Part shown: piece by piece, positions 42,157-51,569 of the stretch | How positions within the stretch are numbered: position 1 is the first letter of the stretch | Layout of the letters: every line of letters starts with the position of its first letter | Source of the DNA: Phlyctochytrium arcticum | Lineage: Eukaryota > Chytridiomycota > Chytridiomycetes > Chytridiales > Chytridiaceae | Length of the DNA: 64,000 nucleotides | Direction: 5' to 3' | NCBI GenBank assembly: GCA_025602905.1 | Contig: JAHLKI010000007.1 | Coordinates: forward strand, 992,001 to 1,056,000 | Made by a program: the position numbers and the translations under genes | The notes under the pieces: model-generated | Told to the model about the DNA's origin: nothing | Seen by the model: the letters and a program-made list of their open reading frames with translations, nothing else | Databases searched by the model: none

Positions 42157-42385
42157 AACTATGGGCCAACTATGGGCCAACTATGGGCCACATTACACCG
42201 GACTTTACACCGGGCTTTACACCGTGTAATACGCTGTGTACGGGACTTCCAGAAAATTCACAAATTTCTTCTGTCAAATTTTGACACCTTACAAGTCGGC
42301 GAAGAATATTCTTCGCACCATTTACAAGTCTTCACCGGTGTAATACGCTCATTACACCGTGTTATACGCTCATTACGGGACTTTC
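42157..42385 (+). repeat. short tandem repeats: ACTATGGGCCA x3 and TTACACCG clusters
   Basis: ACTATGGGCCA occurs three times in tandem from 42158 to 42190. TTACACCG or its close variants occur at least five times between 42192 and 42360, partly alternating with ATACGCTCATTAC (42333-42375). The phrase ACGGGACTTTCAA also recurs at about 42375 and 42709. Confidence 0.8.
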
Positions 42386-42462
42386 AATTTCTTATGTCGA
42401 ATTTTGACCAAGTATTCACACAAAAACAGCATTTTATCCATAGATTTTACTCCATATCCTAA

Positions 42463-42503
42463 CGATTTATCCCAATCTTTTATCCCAATCTTTTATCCCA
42501 ACA
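42463..42503 (+). repeat. TTTATCCCAATC tandem repeat
   Basis: Three near-perfect 13-base units (TTTATCCCAATCT, TTTATCCCAATCT, TTTATCCCAACAT) lie in tandem, ahead of the viral primase. Confidence 0.75.
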
Positions 42504-42740
42504 TTCTCGCTACATCCATCATCGGGTCGCCGAAGTATTTTCACATCTCCCCGCTACATGTACAAATATTTGTACCGTGTTGATGCTTCCCTGAATCCCT
42601 CGGAATGTTCCCAGTCTATCAATTCTTCTCAATAAATGTCGCTTCCATTCTTCTCCTGCGATGATTGATATTTTCGAATGATTTCTCCGGTGTGGAGCGG
42701 CCCCTTTACGGGACTTTCAAACCTTTATAACATTCTCTGC

Positions 42741-42773
42741 TATCGATATCATATCGATGTCATATCGATATCA
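42741..42773 (+). repeat. iteron-like TATCGATATCA repeats
   Basis: TATCGATATCA, TATCGATGTCA and TATCGATATCA are three 11-base units in tandem, each centred on the palindrome ATCGAT. Tandem palindromic iterons near a primase gene suggest a replication-origin remnant; this is inference. Confidence 0.8.
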
Positions 42774-42903
42774 TTCCGAATTCTTTTCTCGATCATGACA
42801 TCTCTGTGTGTCATTTTTTAATCTCCCCATTCTGCTTTCTCTCCATTCTTCGAGCAAACTACCCTGAAACATATCTGACTCCCTCCATTTTACTGGAACG
42901 ACA

Positions 42904-42980
42904 AAAAGTGGGTAACGGAACACTTTGAACGTCGTACTCTTAAAGGGTTCCCCCGTATAAGTGTTCCGTTACCCACTTTT
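42904..42980. repeat. perfect 22-bp inverted repeat, 33-bp spacer
   Basis: AAAAGTGGGTAACGGAACAC plus TT (42904-42925) is the exact reverse complement of 42959-42980. It lies about 330 bases upstream of the primase ATG. Confidence 0.92.
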
Positions 42981-43126
42981 GAAACATTTGCTTTTCGCGG
43001 CTTTTACATCGCAGTCTGGCACTTTTCATATGTTAAATCTCTCTTTCTCGCCTTTTCGTGTCTAAAACACCTTTTTGACACTCTAATCTCCTTTTAAACG
43101 ACTTTTGCTAAACCGATGTTTTTTTA

Positions 43127-43200
43127 CGATGTTTTCTCGTTTCCGATGCATCCTATGGCGAAACTTTACGATTTTTTCTCGTTTCCGATGCATCCTATTA
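43127..43200 (+). repeat. direct repeat of a 32-bp motif upstream of the primase
   Basis: ACGATKTTTTCTCGTTTCCG continuing as ATGCATCCTAT occurs at about 43128-43158 and 43170-43200, 42 bases apart, with one substitution. It is near enough to the primase start (43309) to be a promoter or replication element. Confidence 0.85.
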
Positions 43201-43308
43201 CGAGAGCACATTTTTTACCGATGTGGAAGAAACTTTGTTATTTAAGAACGCAGCACCTATTATTTTTTTATAAACATAAACAATAAAGAAAAGTTTCAGA
43301 GAATAAGA

Positions 43309-44382
43309 ATGAACAACCTCTTAAGAACAGTTGACGCTTGGAAATTAAAGTGGTACGGAAACGACAATGTTACCAAGTCTGGTGCACAAGATTATGTCTT
43401 GTCACTTTTGACTGAAGATACATATCCGATTTTGTCGTACACAAACAAGTATGGCCGCCTTTGGGGAGCAGTTAGTGAACAGGATTTGTACACCTTGGTA
43501 AAGAGAAAATCGGGGTTGTATGAGATTTTAGTACCCGATAGAAAGCAGAAAGTTTATTTCGATGTGGACAAAAGCCAAGTATCTCTTGACGATGTGAAAA
43601 ACCAGATACTGGAAGTATTCCCCAATGCAAAGATGAACATTTCAGGCAGACCCGGTTCTTGGCATATCATACTACAAAATTACTTCGCGAAAGACTTATC
43701 CGGAATGAAGCCTGTCCAAATGTTTGCTAAACTGTATAGTCATATGGGATTTGATGCAGGTGTCTACACAAAAAATCGCAATTTCAAGTGTATTAATCAG
43801 GCGAAACCCAATGCGCCTATTCAAGAGTATATTGAAGGTAGCAAGATTTTGAGCAAGCATTTAGTTATGCATGATTTCGATCTCGATGCTGTTGATATTG
43901 AAACAATGGAATTTCCATTTGACATGCCCATTGCAGAGGTTTCTACAAAAGATGGAATCCCTGTTGATAAATTCGATCTTCTGTCCATTCCCCAAGGAAA
44001 TCTTGAAAAACCTGAAAATTTTGATTGGTTAACAGCAGAACCACTTCACAAATTGGCGATTCTTCCATGTCCAAGTAGGGATTCGCCTGACTATTTATCG
44101 CATAATACAGTGTGGCGTGTTATGTGTTGGTGTCGTCAGGTTGGAATTTCATTTGAGGACTTTTGGGCTTGGAACAAGCAGAAAGACTCCAGTGTTAGTC
44201 GATATAAGAAATATCTCCAACAATGGCAAACATCAAAAAATTATACTGTGAAGTTGGGAATTGTTGATACACTTTTGAAACGATTCTATCCCAGAATTAC
44301 TCATTCCCAACTCACCGAGAATATGCGAAAACAATTTATCCTCGAATCTGAATATCGAGTGGAAGGGGAGAATGGAGGCTGA
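43309..44382 (+). CDS. viral archaeo-eukaryotic primase (PrimPol-type), helicase part missing
   Basis: A 357-residue AT-rich intronless ORF unlike the surrounding host genes. Catalytic motifs of the archaeo-eukaryotic primase superfamily are present: KVYFDVDKS (metal-binding Asp pair, residues 84-87), GSWHIIL (the sxH motif, about 116-122) and VYTKNRNFKCINQAKPN (nucleotide-binding basic motif, about 152-168). This is the form seen in PLVs, virophages and giant viruses, where it primes viral DNA synthesis and is often fused to a superfamily 3 helicase. Here the frame ends soon after a primase C-terminal-like region and no helicase follows, so the gene is either a stand-alone primase or a truncated primase-helicase. 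It lies 31 kb from the capsid block, so a shared origin is not shown. Confidence 0.8.
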   Translation: MNNLLRTVDAWKLKWYGNDNVTKSGAQDYVLSLLTEDTYPILSYTNKYGRLWGAVSEQDLYTLVKRKSGLYEILVPDRKQKVYFDVDKSQVSLDDVKNQILEVFPNAKMNISGRPGSWHIILQNYFAKDLSGMKPVQMFAKLYSHMGFDAGVYTKNRNFKCINQAKPNAPIQEYIEGSKILSKHLVMHDFDLDAVDIETMEFPFDMPIAEVSTKDGIPVDKFDLLSIPQGNLEKPENFDWLTAEPLHKLAILPCPSRDSPDYLSHNTVWRVMCWCRQVGISFEDFWAWNKQKDSSVSRYKKYLQQWQTSKNYTVKLGIVDTLLKRFYPRITHSQLTENMRKQFILESEYRVEGENGG

Positions 44383-44940
44383 ACCTTGCCTTTATACAGT
44401 ATTTACTGTCTGGCTCGACCTCTTCCCAACGGGCATCTACTCATTCGGCTTTGGGCCGCACATAATGTATGGAAGGGGTCCAGCAGAACTGTCAATGAAT
44501 CTTTTGAATCCAAGCTTCTACCCAGTTGGCTGCCCGCTGATGCCTTCATTCACCCTCTTCCATTCGTATCCTTTGCTTTTTGCTCTTTCTTCCGCTCACT
44601 CAACTTTCTCATCTGAATGTTTTGTTCTTTCTGCACTTGGGATGACATACCATCCATGCTTGGCTTATATATTGCCTGATTTCTATTCTGGGCTCTCCTG
44701 TCTTTCTGCCTGCTTCCTTTCTCATTGGTCTGGCCTTTGAGCCTGCATTGATCACACTTAAACTGCTTAAACTTTACCTACTCTTCAACTTTTTTAGATA
44801 TTTTTCTTTGGCTCTGTTGTACATAGGTACCGTACCTAAAAATAGGCCCACGCGCGGCTTCCATCGCGCCTCACGAAAGGATTTTTTGTCGTATATCAAA
44901 ACCATTCTCCTGCCACAATCCTTTGCATCCATTCTCGCCA
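44383..44940. other. spacer after the primase
   Basis: About 560 bases. An open frame (44372-44740) is Cys/Phe/Leu-rich and shows no protein-like pattern. I see no helicase trace. Confidence 0.4.
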
Positions 44941-45293
44941 TGTCCCACAACATAACTGTCAACCCTTGCCGGTCCCTCATCCTCGCCGTCAAAGCCGAGG
45001 GCAAGCCCATCAAGCGTCAAATCTGTGAACACTGCACCTCCTACGAAGACATCATCATTGGGACCCTTCCGCTCACAGGCGACACCACGACCATTAGCCT
45101 GCAGGGCTTCCTGGCAAGCCTACAGCTTGTCGAAAGCTACGTGAGACGTCTATTCCCCAAGACCGAGGCAGTGTACGGGGAGCCTCAACAGCAGTATGGA
45201 GGCCTCATCATCAGGCAAGCCAGCGGAGCACACATGACTTCTAGTGACGAGCTGGACACCGCTATGCCAATTGGACCACCACCTGTGCCCTGA
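44941..45293 (+). CDS. uncharacterised ORF, probably first exon of a spliced gene
   Basis: From the ATG at 44941, 117 residues (MSHNITVNPCRSLILAVKAE ... PIGPPPVP). It contains a KRQICEHCTSYEDIIIG segment with one CxxC pair and GC-rich host-like codons. A second host-like frame, VLIKRKRDSIRSDEPSTPTV (45374-45534), follows a GTATGT...TTTCAG intron-like gap and ends at a GTAAGT donor, so more exons are likely; the stop at 45291 argues that the splice lies slightly earlier. No family recognised. Confidence 0.35.
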
Positions 45294-45546
45294 GAACATC
45301 AGCAGTGTTGGCTACTCGTACTTATACTCCTGTGGTATGTAGTTTCTGTGTGCTGGCAAGTGTGTCTTTTCAGTTCTCATCAAGCGCAAACGGGACAGTA
45401 TCAGATCAGACGAGCCCAGTACACCGACGGTCCCATTAAGTATTTACCAGGTGCCTCCGTTGCTAGCTTGTCGCCCTCGCTTACCGCCTGTCCCAGCACC
45501 AGTTCCGGTTGCACTCCGTGACAATCAGCCTCCGGTAAGTATGCAG

Positions 45547-45899
45547 AGTGCCAGACGGTGGCCCGTACTTTTATGGAATGTCAGAGAGTGACTAGTGAAG
45601 TGCCAGTCAGTGGCCCGTGCATTTATGGATTGTCAGAAAGTGACTAGTGAAGTGCCCGTCCCATGCATTTATGGATTGTCATAGAGTGACCAAGGAAGTG
45701 CCAGACGGTGGCCCGTGCATTTATGGATTGTCAGAGAGTGACTAAGGAAGTGCCAGCCGGTGGCCCGTGCATTTATGGATTGTCAGAGAGTGACTAAGGA
45801 AGTGCCAGCCGGTGGCCCGTGCTATATGGATTGTCAGAGAGTGACTTGTGAAGTGCCAGACGGTGGCCCGTGCTTCTATGGATTGTCAGAGAGTGGCCT
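45547..45899 (+). repeat. 52-bp minisatellite, seven copies
   Basis: Units start at 45547, 45599, 45651, 45697, 45749, 45801 and 45852. The consensus begins AGTGCCAGMCGGTGGCCCGT and continues with GCATTTATGGATTGTCAGAGAG-type sequence and TGACTARKGA. One unit is 46 bases. Because 52 is not a multiple of three, the array is unlikely to encode protein repeats. Confidence 0.92.
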
Positions 45900-46330
45900 G
45901 ATGATTTCACTAACGTCGGTTTTTTTCAACTCATGCAGCCCGGCTACACATGTGACGGCCGAAAGGAGCATCACGTAGTGCCGCAATGGAAAAGTCGGCA
46001 TGGTAGTGCATTTCGAGACGAGGAGACAGGCGGCTGCGGTCCGTGATTGTGGACGAGACATCCCATTTCGTGTCGGAGGCGAGCGTTACTTCTAAACAAA
46101 GTGTCCCGATAAGCAGTGATGCAATGGTAGCATACTACATGTGGATGCTGAAATATTGTAGGATACTGGAAGCGCGAAATCATTTAGATCGATTTGCATA
46201 GTTGTGGAACGCGAGTTTTTTGGCGGGATCAGTTATAGTCTGTCGGAGATTCAGAATTTAGTATAGATTCTTCTATACTTAAAGTCTTAAATACATTACT
46301 CGTAACAGTCAGTCTAGTAGTGGTGCTACC

Positions 46331-46568
46331 ATGTAGCGTTTTCGGTTAAGAGTTGGTATGGACGGTAATGCACCTTCCCAGGGTGCGAGAGTCGGGGTAG
46401 TGTTATTAGCTTTAGCGCAGAGGAAGAGAAAAAGCGTGAAGAGTAAAATGTACAGTGCAAAGGAATCTATATAGTATAGTAGCAGTTGTCCGAAAACACG
46501 TGCCCCACGTGACCTGTTCGGACTCCAAAATCTTTGGGCCAATCCTCGAGGCCGTAGGCCGAGTCCCA
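46331..46568 (-). mobile_element. retrotransposon LTR (minus orientation) with adjoining primer-binding site
   Basis: The strand-complement of 46331-46450 matches the LTR at 62870-63105 at roughly 85-90% over CTGCGCTAAAG...GAAAACGCTACA. It includes the CTGGGAA hairpin (46370-46386). The PBS TGGTAGCACCAC is retained at 46319-46330, after which similarity ends, so this is a 5' LTR plus PBS truncated from its internal region. The far boundary (46568, TG on the complement) is a guess from LTR length. Confidence 0.75.
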
Positions 46569-47604
46569 AAGCCAAATTTGCTACACATGAGCGTGGGAAA
46601 TCACATTGCATCTTGGCATGGCAGTTGGTAAGTGATAGAGGGCCTTGAGTTGAAATCTCTGGGCAAATTCTTGAGGACGTAGGCCGAGTCCGAAAGCCAG
46701 ATTACATCTTGGCATGGCCTGAGCATGGGAAAATAGATGGCATCTTGGCATGGCCGTTTGTGAGTGATGGAGGGAATGAGTATCAATGGTGGAATGGCAT
46801 TGACTGGGCGGGTATTGCACACAGCCTTGATTTGCAAAGCCAACCCAAGATGGGAGGGAGGTTTGCACACAGCCATGGTTTTAGAGGAGCGCTCAATGGA
46901 ATTGGTGGTGAGAATGACCAGGGGCATTCTGTATATGGAACCTCTGCCAGTTTTTTGCAGACTTCCTCTGTGTTTGGTTTACATTTGTCTCTGTATTGGG
47001 CTTAGCCCCATACCTGGCATATCCTCGTTCTATACATTAAAATCGAATCCGTCCGAACTACGTGCCCCACGTGACCTGTTCGGACTCCAAAATCTTTGGG
47101 CAAATCCTCGAGGCCGTAGAGGCCGTAGGCCGAGTCCCAAAGCCAAATTTGCTACACATGAGCGTGGGAAATCACATTGCATCTTGGCATGGCAGTTGGT
47201 AAGTGATGGAGGGCCTTGAGTTGAAATCTCTGGGCAAATTCTTGAGGACGTAGGCCGAGTCCGAAAGCCAGATTACATCTTGGCATGGCCTGAGCGTGGG
47301 AAAATAGATGGCATCTTGGCATGGCCGTTTGTGAGTGATGGAGGGAATGAGTATCAATGGTGGAATGGCATTGACTGGGCGGGTATTGCACACAGCCTTG
47401 ATTTCCAAAGCCAACCCAAGATGGGAGGGAGGTTTGCACACAGCCATGGTTTTAGAGGAGCGCTCAATGGAATTGGTGGTGAGAATGACCAGGGGCATTC
47501 TGTATATGGAAGCTCTGCCATTGTTTTGCAGACTTCTTCTGTGTTTGGTTTACAGTACATTCGTCTCTGTATTGGGCTTAGCCCCATACCTGGCATATCC
47601 TCGT
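46489..47604 (+). repeat. 0.55-kb tandem duplication
   Basis: Copy A spans 46489-47027 and copy B 47051-47604, offset 562 bases. They are nearly identical apart from single-base changes, a 10-base doubling of AGGCCGTAG in B and small differences near the end. Copy A overlaps the U3-like part of the LTR at 46331-46568, so the duplication involved LTR sequence. Frames inside (for example on the minus strand, 108 residues) are shadows and not supported genes. Confidence 0.92.
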
Positions 47605-47639
47605 GATATACAGAAGAAAACAAGAAATATACACGTGAC

Positions 47640-47999
47640 GATGCGCCTTAGCGCAGTCGTGCGGTCAATGCTCATCAAACCACGAGCCCGCCGCATATCT
47701 TTAGATGTTATGAGAAGGTCCGGGTAGCGTCGTAGCAAGTCGATGACGGTCCGCAACTTGGCACCGCTTAACAGACTGCCTAACGCCTCGCTCATAATCT
47801 GCGGGGTTTGGGTAGCCTTCCGCGCTTGGGAGAATGCAATCAATGCATTTCTTTTACGGGACGGATGACCCTCATGCGTAGCGTTTTTGGCCGATACACG
47901 GCAGCTCCAGCTACCGAGCTCATACTGTACAGTTCCATCCCCATTCAGAGATCTTGTAACTGGACGCGACATGACGATTCGGTATGCGCAGCCTGTCAT
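47640..47999 (-). pseudogene. possible MULE-type transposase N-terminal remnant
   Basis: A 149-residue minus frame reads GSWSCRVSAKNATHEGHPSR, then SEALGSLLSGAKLRTVIDLL and ITSKDMRRARGLMSIDRTTA. This order resembles the zinc-finger-like (FAR1/FLYWCH) and 'iTskDi.nar' segments that precede the catalytic core in MULE transposases. No catalytic domain follows, and the end runs into the repeat at 47604, so any element is truncated. The call is tentative. Confidence 0.3.
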
Positions 48000-48325
48000 C
48001 TTGCATCCCCTTGGACGTCAAGGAACGCCGTCATCCTTGGGATTGTAGTCCCCTCCACATGCGCATGTACGCCATACTTCAATGCGTTCGCGCAATACTA
48101 GATGTTTCAGTGTCTTAGCTACACCAAGCGCGAAGCCATGTTCCAAAGCAAAGTAATTTATTGTTTTATCAGCATCTTCGTAGGTGGCGAATGGCCCGAT
48201 AGGCGGCAGCGGTGGCGTCCATTCTGCAAGTTAAGGGATTGGTTTCTAGCATTTACAGCGGCGACAAAGGTCGTCAGGTTGGGGTGCCTGTGAAACCAGG
48301 TGGCCGTGGTGGGAAGTCGGGCATA

Positions 48326-48655
48326 TTAGTTGATCGCATCTGGGTCGCGGTATCCTCCAAGCAACTCGCTGCCAAGGATCTTGGGATGTAAGTTAAGCGT
48401 CCTCCAGAGGCCTTTGATTTGAGCGCTGTGCTTGGCCTCATGTTCAGCCATCCTGGCTTCGAGTAAGGTCTCATGTTGAGCCGTCCTGTTCTCGAGACGT
48501 CCAAACTGTTGGTTTATTTCCGTCATATCCTCATACACCACCGTCCACGGATTGCGATCGACGAGCTTGTCCCTCTTGAGAGAACGATCAATGAGACGTT
48601 CCTCATCGAATACGGCCAGTGGTTTGTGGTCGGAATAGCCGGCGCTGTTTGTCAA
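48326..48655 (-). CDS. uncharacterised coiled-coil ORF
   Basis: A 109-residue minus frame with protein-like composition (DKLVDRNPWTVVYEDMTEIN, then a helix with HETLLEARMAEHEAKHSAQI). It ends LLGGYRDPDAIN. The frame stays open upstream to about 48715, so an earlier exon or start is possible. No family is recognised. It might belong to the same mobile-element remnant as 47640-47999. Confidence 0.3.
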   Translation of the reverse strand: MTNSAGYSDHKPLAVFDEERLIDRSLKRDKLVDRNPWTVVYEDMTEINQQFGRLENRTAQHETLLEARMAEHEAKHSAQIKGLWRTLNLHPKILGSELLGGYRDPDAIN

Positions 48656-48901
48656 CGGTGGTGCGTAGAGTTGCTTCAGTGGAGGCAGTTGTGCGAGCAG
48701 ATTGGAAAGTTACAGGATTCATGTAGTGTGTTACGACTGAAAAAACGAGATCGTCGAGACGGCGAGGGATGTAAAGGAGGATAACCGCCACCATCGGGAG
48801 AACTTTTTTGGGAACAAAGCACGCGAGTTGGGTCGATCGAACAGCTGAGCCGCCGCCCTGTCAACCTTGTTGCTGAATTTCTCAGGAAAGCACTTTCAAA
48901 C

Positions 48902-49870
48902 ATGCCATCAGCGGCATCGGGGGAGCACCCAGCGCTAGTAAACGGAGGAGCCGACAAACATAACGGGCTCAGGGACTTTCTCCAAGAGTCCAAGGTGGCG
49001 AAAAAACCAGCATCTCCCGACAATTTCAAGCTCGAAACCGAAAAGACGATAGCCCTGCCCAAGCTGCCTCCAAAAATGCCTCCTTCTACTCACGAAGTCA
49101 TTCAATCGAGTCCGCACAAGTCGTCTGGGTTCAAACCACCAAGCCCGCTTCTCAAGCTCTTTATTCTGCGCAAGCTGCTTCTTCTGACTGATGGCCGTGA
49201 TAAGGTCATGAAGGTTGCTCAATACGGACTCAAAACGGCTTTGTGGTTGCAGCTTTTGGATGTTAAGCGGAATACCCAGCTTCACGGCTACGCAAACAAG
49301 ACGATATCCCACTTTTCAATGACCCGAAAGATCATCCGCCTCCTGTACTGGCTGAATTCGTTGGAAGAACTGGTGGATCTGGCCAAAGAACCTTCATGTG
49401 GATTGAAGCCATCAATGACCCCAGTGGAGACGCTCCGGCAGTGTCTCGCAGTGCTGAATGCCTCAGTCGGTGTTGTGAATGGGTGGGTGGACGACATTGT
49501 TGTTGCGGGCAAAATGGGGTTGGTGGAGAAACCATTATACAACCGTGCAACCATAGTCGCCGACAGACTGTGGTATTTCACCATCTTCATTGACGTCCAT
49601 GAAAATCTTCACGGGATGTATGACATACAGCGGAAAATGGCGCTTACAAGAAAGATAGAAGATCCAGCAGCAAGGATGCAGTACCGGGAACTGGAAAAGA
49701 AACTGAGCATGCAGCGTCTATCTCTTGTCAAGCTTATGGCGGATTTCACTTTTTGCTCGGTGGACGTTCTGAATTTGGGATCTCGACAAATCAGTGATGG
49801 CTGGCAAAACTTATCCGGACTCTTGTCTGCGATTTTAGGGACATACAAGCTATGGACCAAACATCGGTAA
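48902..49870 (+). CDS. PEX11: PEX11-family peroxisomal membrane protein
   Basis: Controls peroxisome proliferation and division by shaping the membrane. An intronless ORF of 322 residues. The PEX11 domain starts near residue 85 with LRKLLLLTDGRDKVMKVAQY and continues with NKTISHFSMTRKIIRLLYWL and LVDLAKEPSCGLKP. Near the end there is FCSVDVLNLGSRQISDGWQN and a last hydrophobic stretch, LSGLLSAILGTYKLW, as in yeast Pex11. The first 80 residues are an unusual low-complexity extension not found in the common 230-260 residue forms. The neighbouring SRP19 gene is convergent, 123 bases away. Confidence 0.88.
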   Translation: MPSAASGEHPALVNGGADKHNGLRDFLQESKVAKKPASPDNFKLETEKTIALPKLPPKMPPSTHEVIQSSPHKSSGFKPPSPLLKLFILRKLLLLTDGRDKVMKVAQYGLKTALWLQLLDVKRNTQLHGYANKTISHFSMTRKIIRLLYWLNSLEELVDLAKEPSCGLKPSMTPVETLRQCLAVLNASVGVVNGWVDDIVVAGKMGLVEKPLYNRATIVADRLWYFTIFIDVHENLHGMYDIQRKMALTRKIEDPAARMQYRELEKKLSMQRLSLVKLMADFTFCSVDVLNLGSRQISDGWQNLSGLLSAILGTYKLWTKHR

Positions 49871-49993
49871 TCACGTCCACCGCCATATAAGGCTTTCTTG
49901 TAGATATTTTCTTTGATATGCAATTGTGTACGATGTACCATGACGGACTATTTATGATTGATTGTGTTTTATATTGCTCTTTGACTCGAGTGG

Positions 49994-50683
49994 TTACTTC
50001 TTCTTTCCCTTTTTCTTGCCACTACCGCTCCCACTCCCGCTGCCGCCAGTCGTTATACTTTCTCTACTACTAGATTCTTTCGCTAGCTCCATGACAGTCG
50101 CCGATATTTCACTCCGGCTAGCTGCAGCCATCGCTGCAATCTTTGGGTCCTCCTTCTTCATATCCTCTACCACTGCTGGGTACATCTTGGCAATTGCTCT
50201 AAGCAACTCCAACTTTGTTGTTATCCTCGAATTCATGGGTTGACCATACTGGTTCTTGATTTGCACCTTGAGCCGTCCAAACACGAGGGGATCGGCCGGG
50301 TGTCGCTTCTCTGGGTCAAGTACGGCAGGAACATTCAGCAATCGAACGCATTCGGCAATGTAGACAGCGGAGGGGTCGGGAGTTAAGAGATTTTTGGCAA
50401 GCTTGCGGCGAGGGTGCGAAGGGTCAAGGTAAACTGGGTATACCGCTGTCCAGCTAGTTGTGAAAACAGAGATTTAGTTATCATTATAATGCAAACATCC
50501 TCCTCATACTTACGTCTTTGCAGCTTCTTTTATAGCGTCGTTGGCCTGGAGCATGCGTGGTGGTATTTGATGGGCCATTTCCTGAGCCATTGGCTGAGAC
50601 ATGGAAGATGACCCTCCGGAATTTGGCAGAAGGTGTGCAGGAAGGTCAAAGTCCATGTTGTCGATATCGTCGTCGGCGCTCAT
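49994..50683 (-). CDS. SRP19: signal recognition particle 19-kDa subunit
   Basis: Binds SRP RNA helices 6 and 8 so that SRP54 can assemble. Two exons: 50683-50514 and 50453-49994, with a 60-bp GTAAGT intron. After an N-terminal acidic region (MSADDDIDNMDFDLPAHLLP) comes WTAVYPVYLDPSHPRRKLAK, then DPSAVYIAECVRLLN and GRLKVQIKNQYGQP, the SRP19 fold. The Lys-rich end GSGSGSGKKKGKKK matches the family. The frame is open further upstream to a TTG (50842), but the first ATG is at 50683. Its start lies 162 bases from the divergent Siva-like gene. Confidence 0.9.
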
Positions 50684-50845
50684 AGCTGATCTGTCTTTGA
50701 GGTTGGGCAATGGGTTGATTGCGGCCGCACTTTGCAATTCGCTCGCTCTAATTATCAGATCTGCTGGCTGTGCCGCCCAACACGGCACCCAATTTGACCC
50801 AACGCTCAAGTCGCCTTGTCGTATCTGAACCTCCTCCCCCAACGC

Positions 50846-51446
50846 ATGCTATCCGCCATATCAGCTTCGCCAAAGTCACCACCTACGGCTTCTGAGAATG
50901 CAGCGTCTCAGTATAGAAAAGGAAAGCGAAAGCTCCGTCCGGAGGAAACCTTTACAGGAGCGGGCATGCTGAAATACCAAAGATCCGACGTAAACTGGTC
51001 TATGATTCATGGTACGTGAAACACTCCCTTGGCACTTTATAATTTACGACTTACATGGGTAGCTGGTAGACCGAACAACGCGTATGCTGATGGGCAAGGA
51101 TAAGGGAAAAGCCGCCTCGAGTTCTGTGCAGCCTCTAGATACCCTCATCACCCTTCCATCCCTCTGCTCCAATTGTCAACGTCCTGCAAAGGCCAAATGC
51201 CACTTTTGCGAGCACGTTACATGTGCATCTTGTTGCGATTCCTGCGAATGTTGCCAGAACGTTTTTTGCAGATTATGTTTCACCATAAAGTACGCATTGG
51301 TCGTTTGTTTGTTTGGGATCCCCATGCGTTCCATCTAACCTCGGCCTTTGTTTAGTTATGACGAGCCCCAGGAGCGTTGCTTCTGCATCACATGCGCTTC
51401 TGATAGTGCTATATCCAACCAGGCTGGACCTTCAGGTTCGCGTTAA
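50846..51446 (+). CDS. Siva-like cysteine-rich protein
   Basis: Three exons: 50846-51011, 51070-51289 and 51356-51446, about 158 residues. The N-terminal part is basic (QYRKGKRKLRPEETFTGAGM). The C-terminal half has closely spaced Cys pairs (SLCSNCQRPAKAKCHFCEHV, TCASCCDSCECCQNVFCRLC, CFCITCASD), the zinc-binding layout of the Siva family known from animals as apoptosis regulators. In a fungus the function is unknown. Introns are GT-AG, 58 and 66 bp. The ATG at 50846 is the first in the exon. Confidence 0.72.
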
Positions 51447-51569
51447 TAACCGCGGATAGTATTATATGAAGCAATGTGTAGATTAGTGATATGTGAACGG
51501 ACTTTAAGGTGTAGATGGAGATAAATGGCGGGGAGAACTGTACATAGGGATGATTTGGTAATTGGCATA

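Noticed and set aside
44372..44740. Open frame overlapping the end of the primase
   Set aside because: Phe/Ser/Leu/Cys-rich without conserved pattern, and not a continuation of primase or a helicase.
46581..47498. Repeated minus-strand frames of 95 and 108 codons in the tandem duplication
   Set aside because: They recur only because the DNA is duplicated; stops and composition do not indicate selection for protein.
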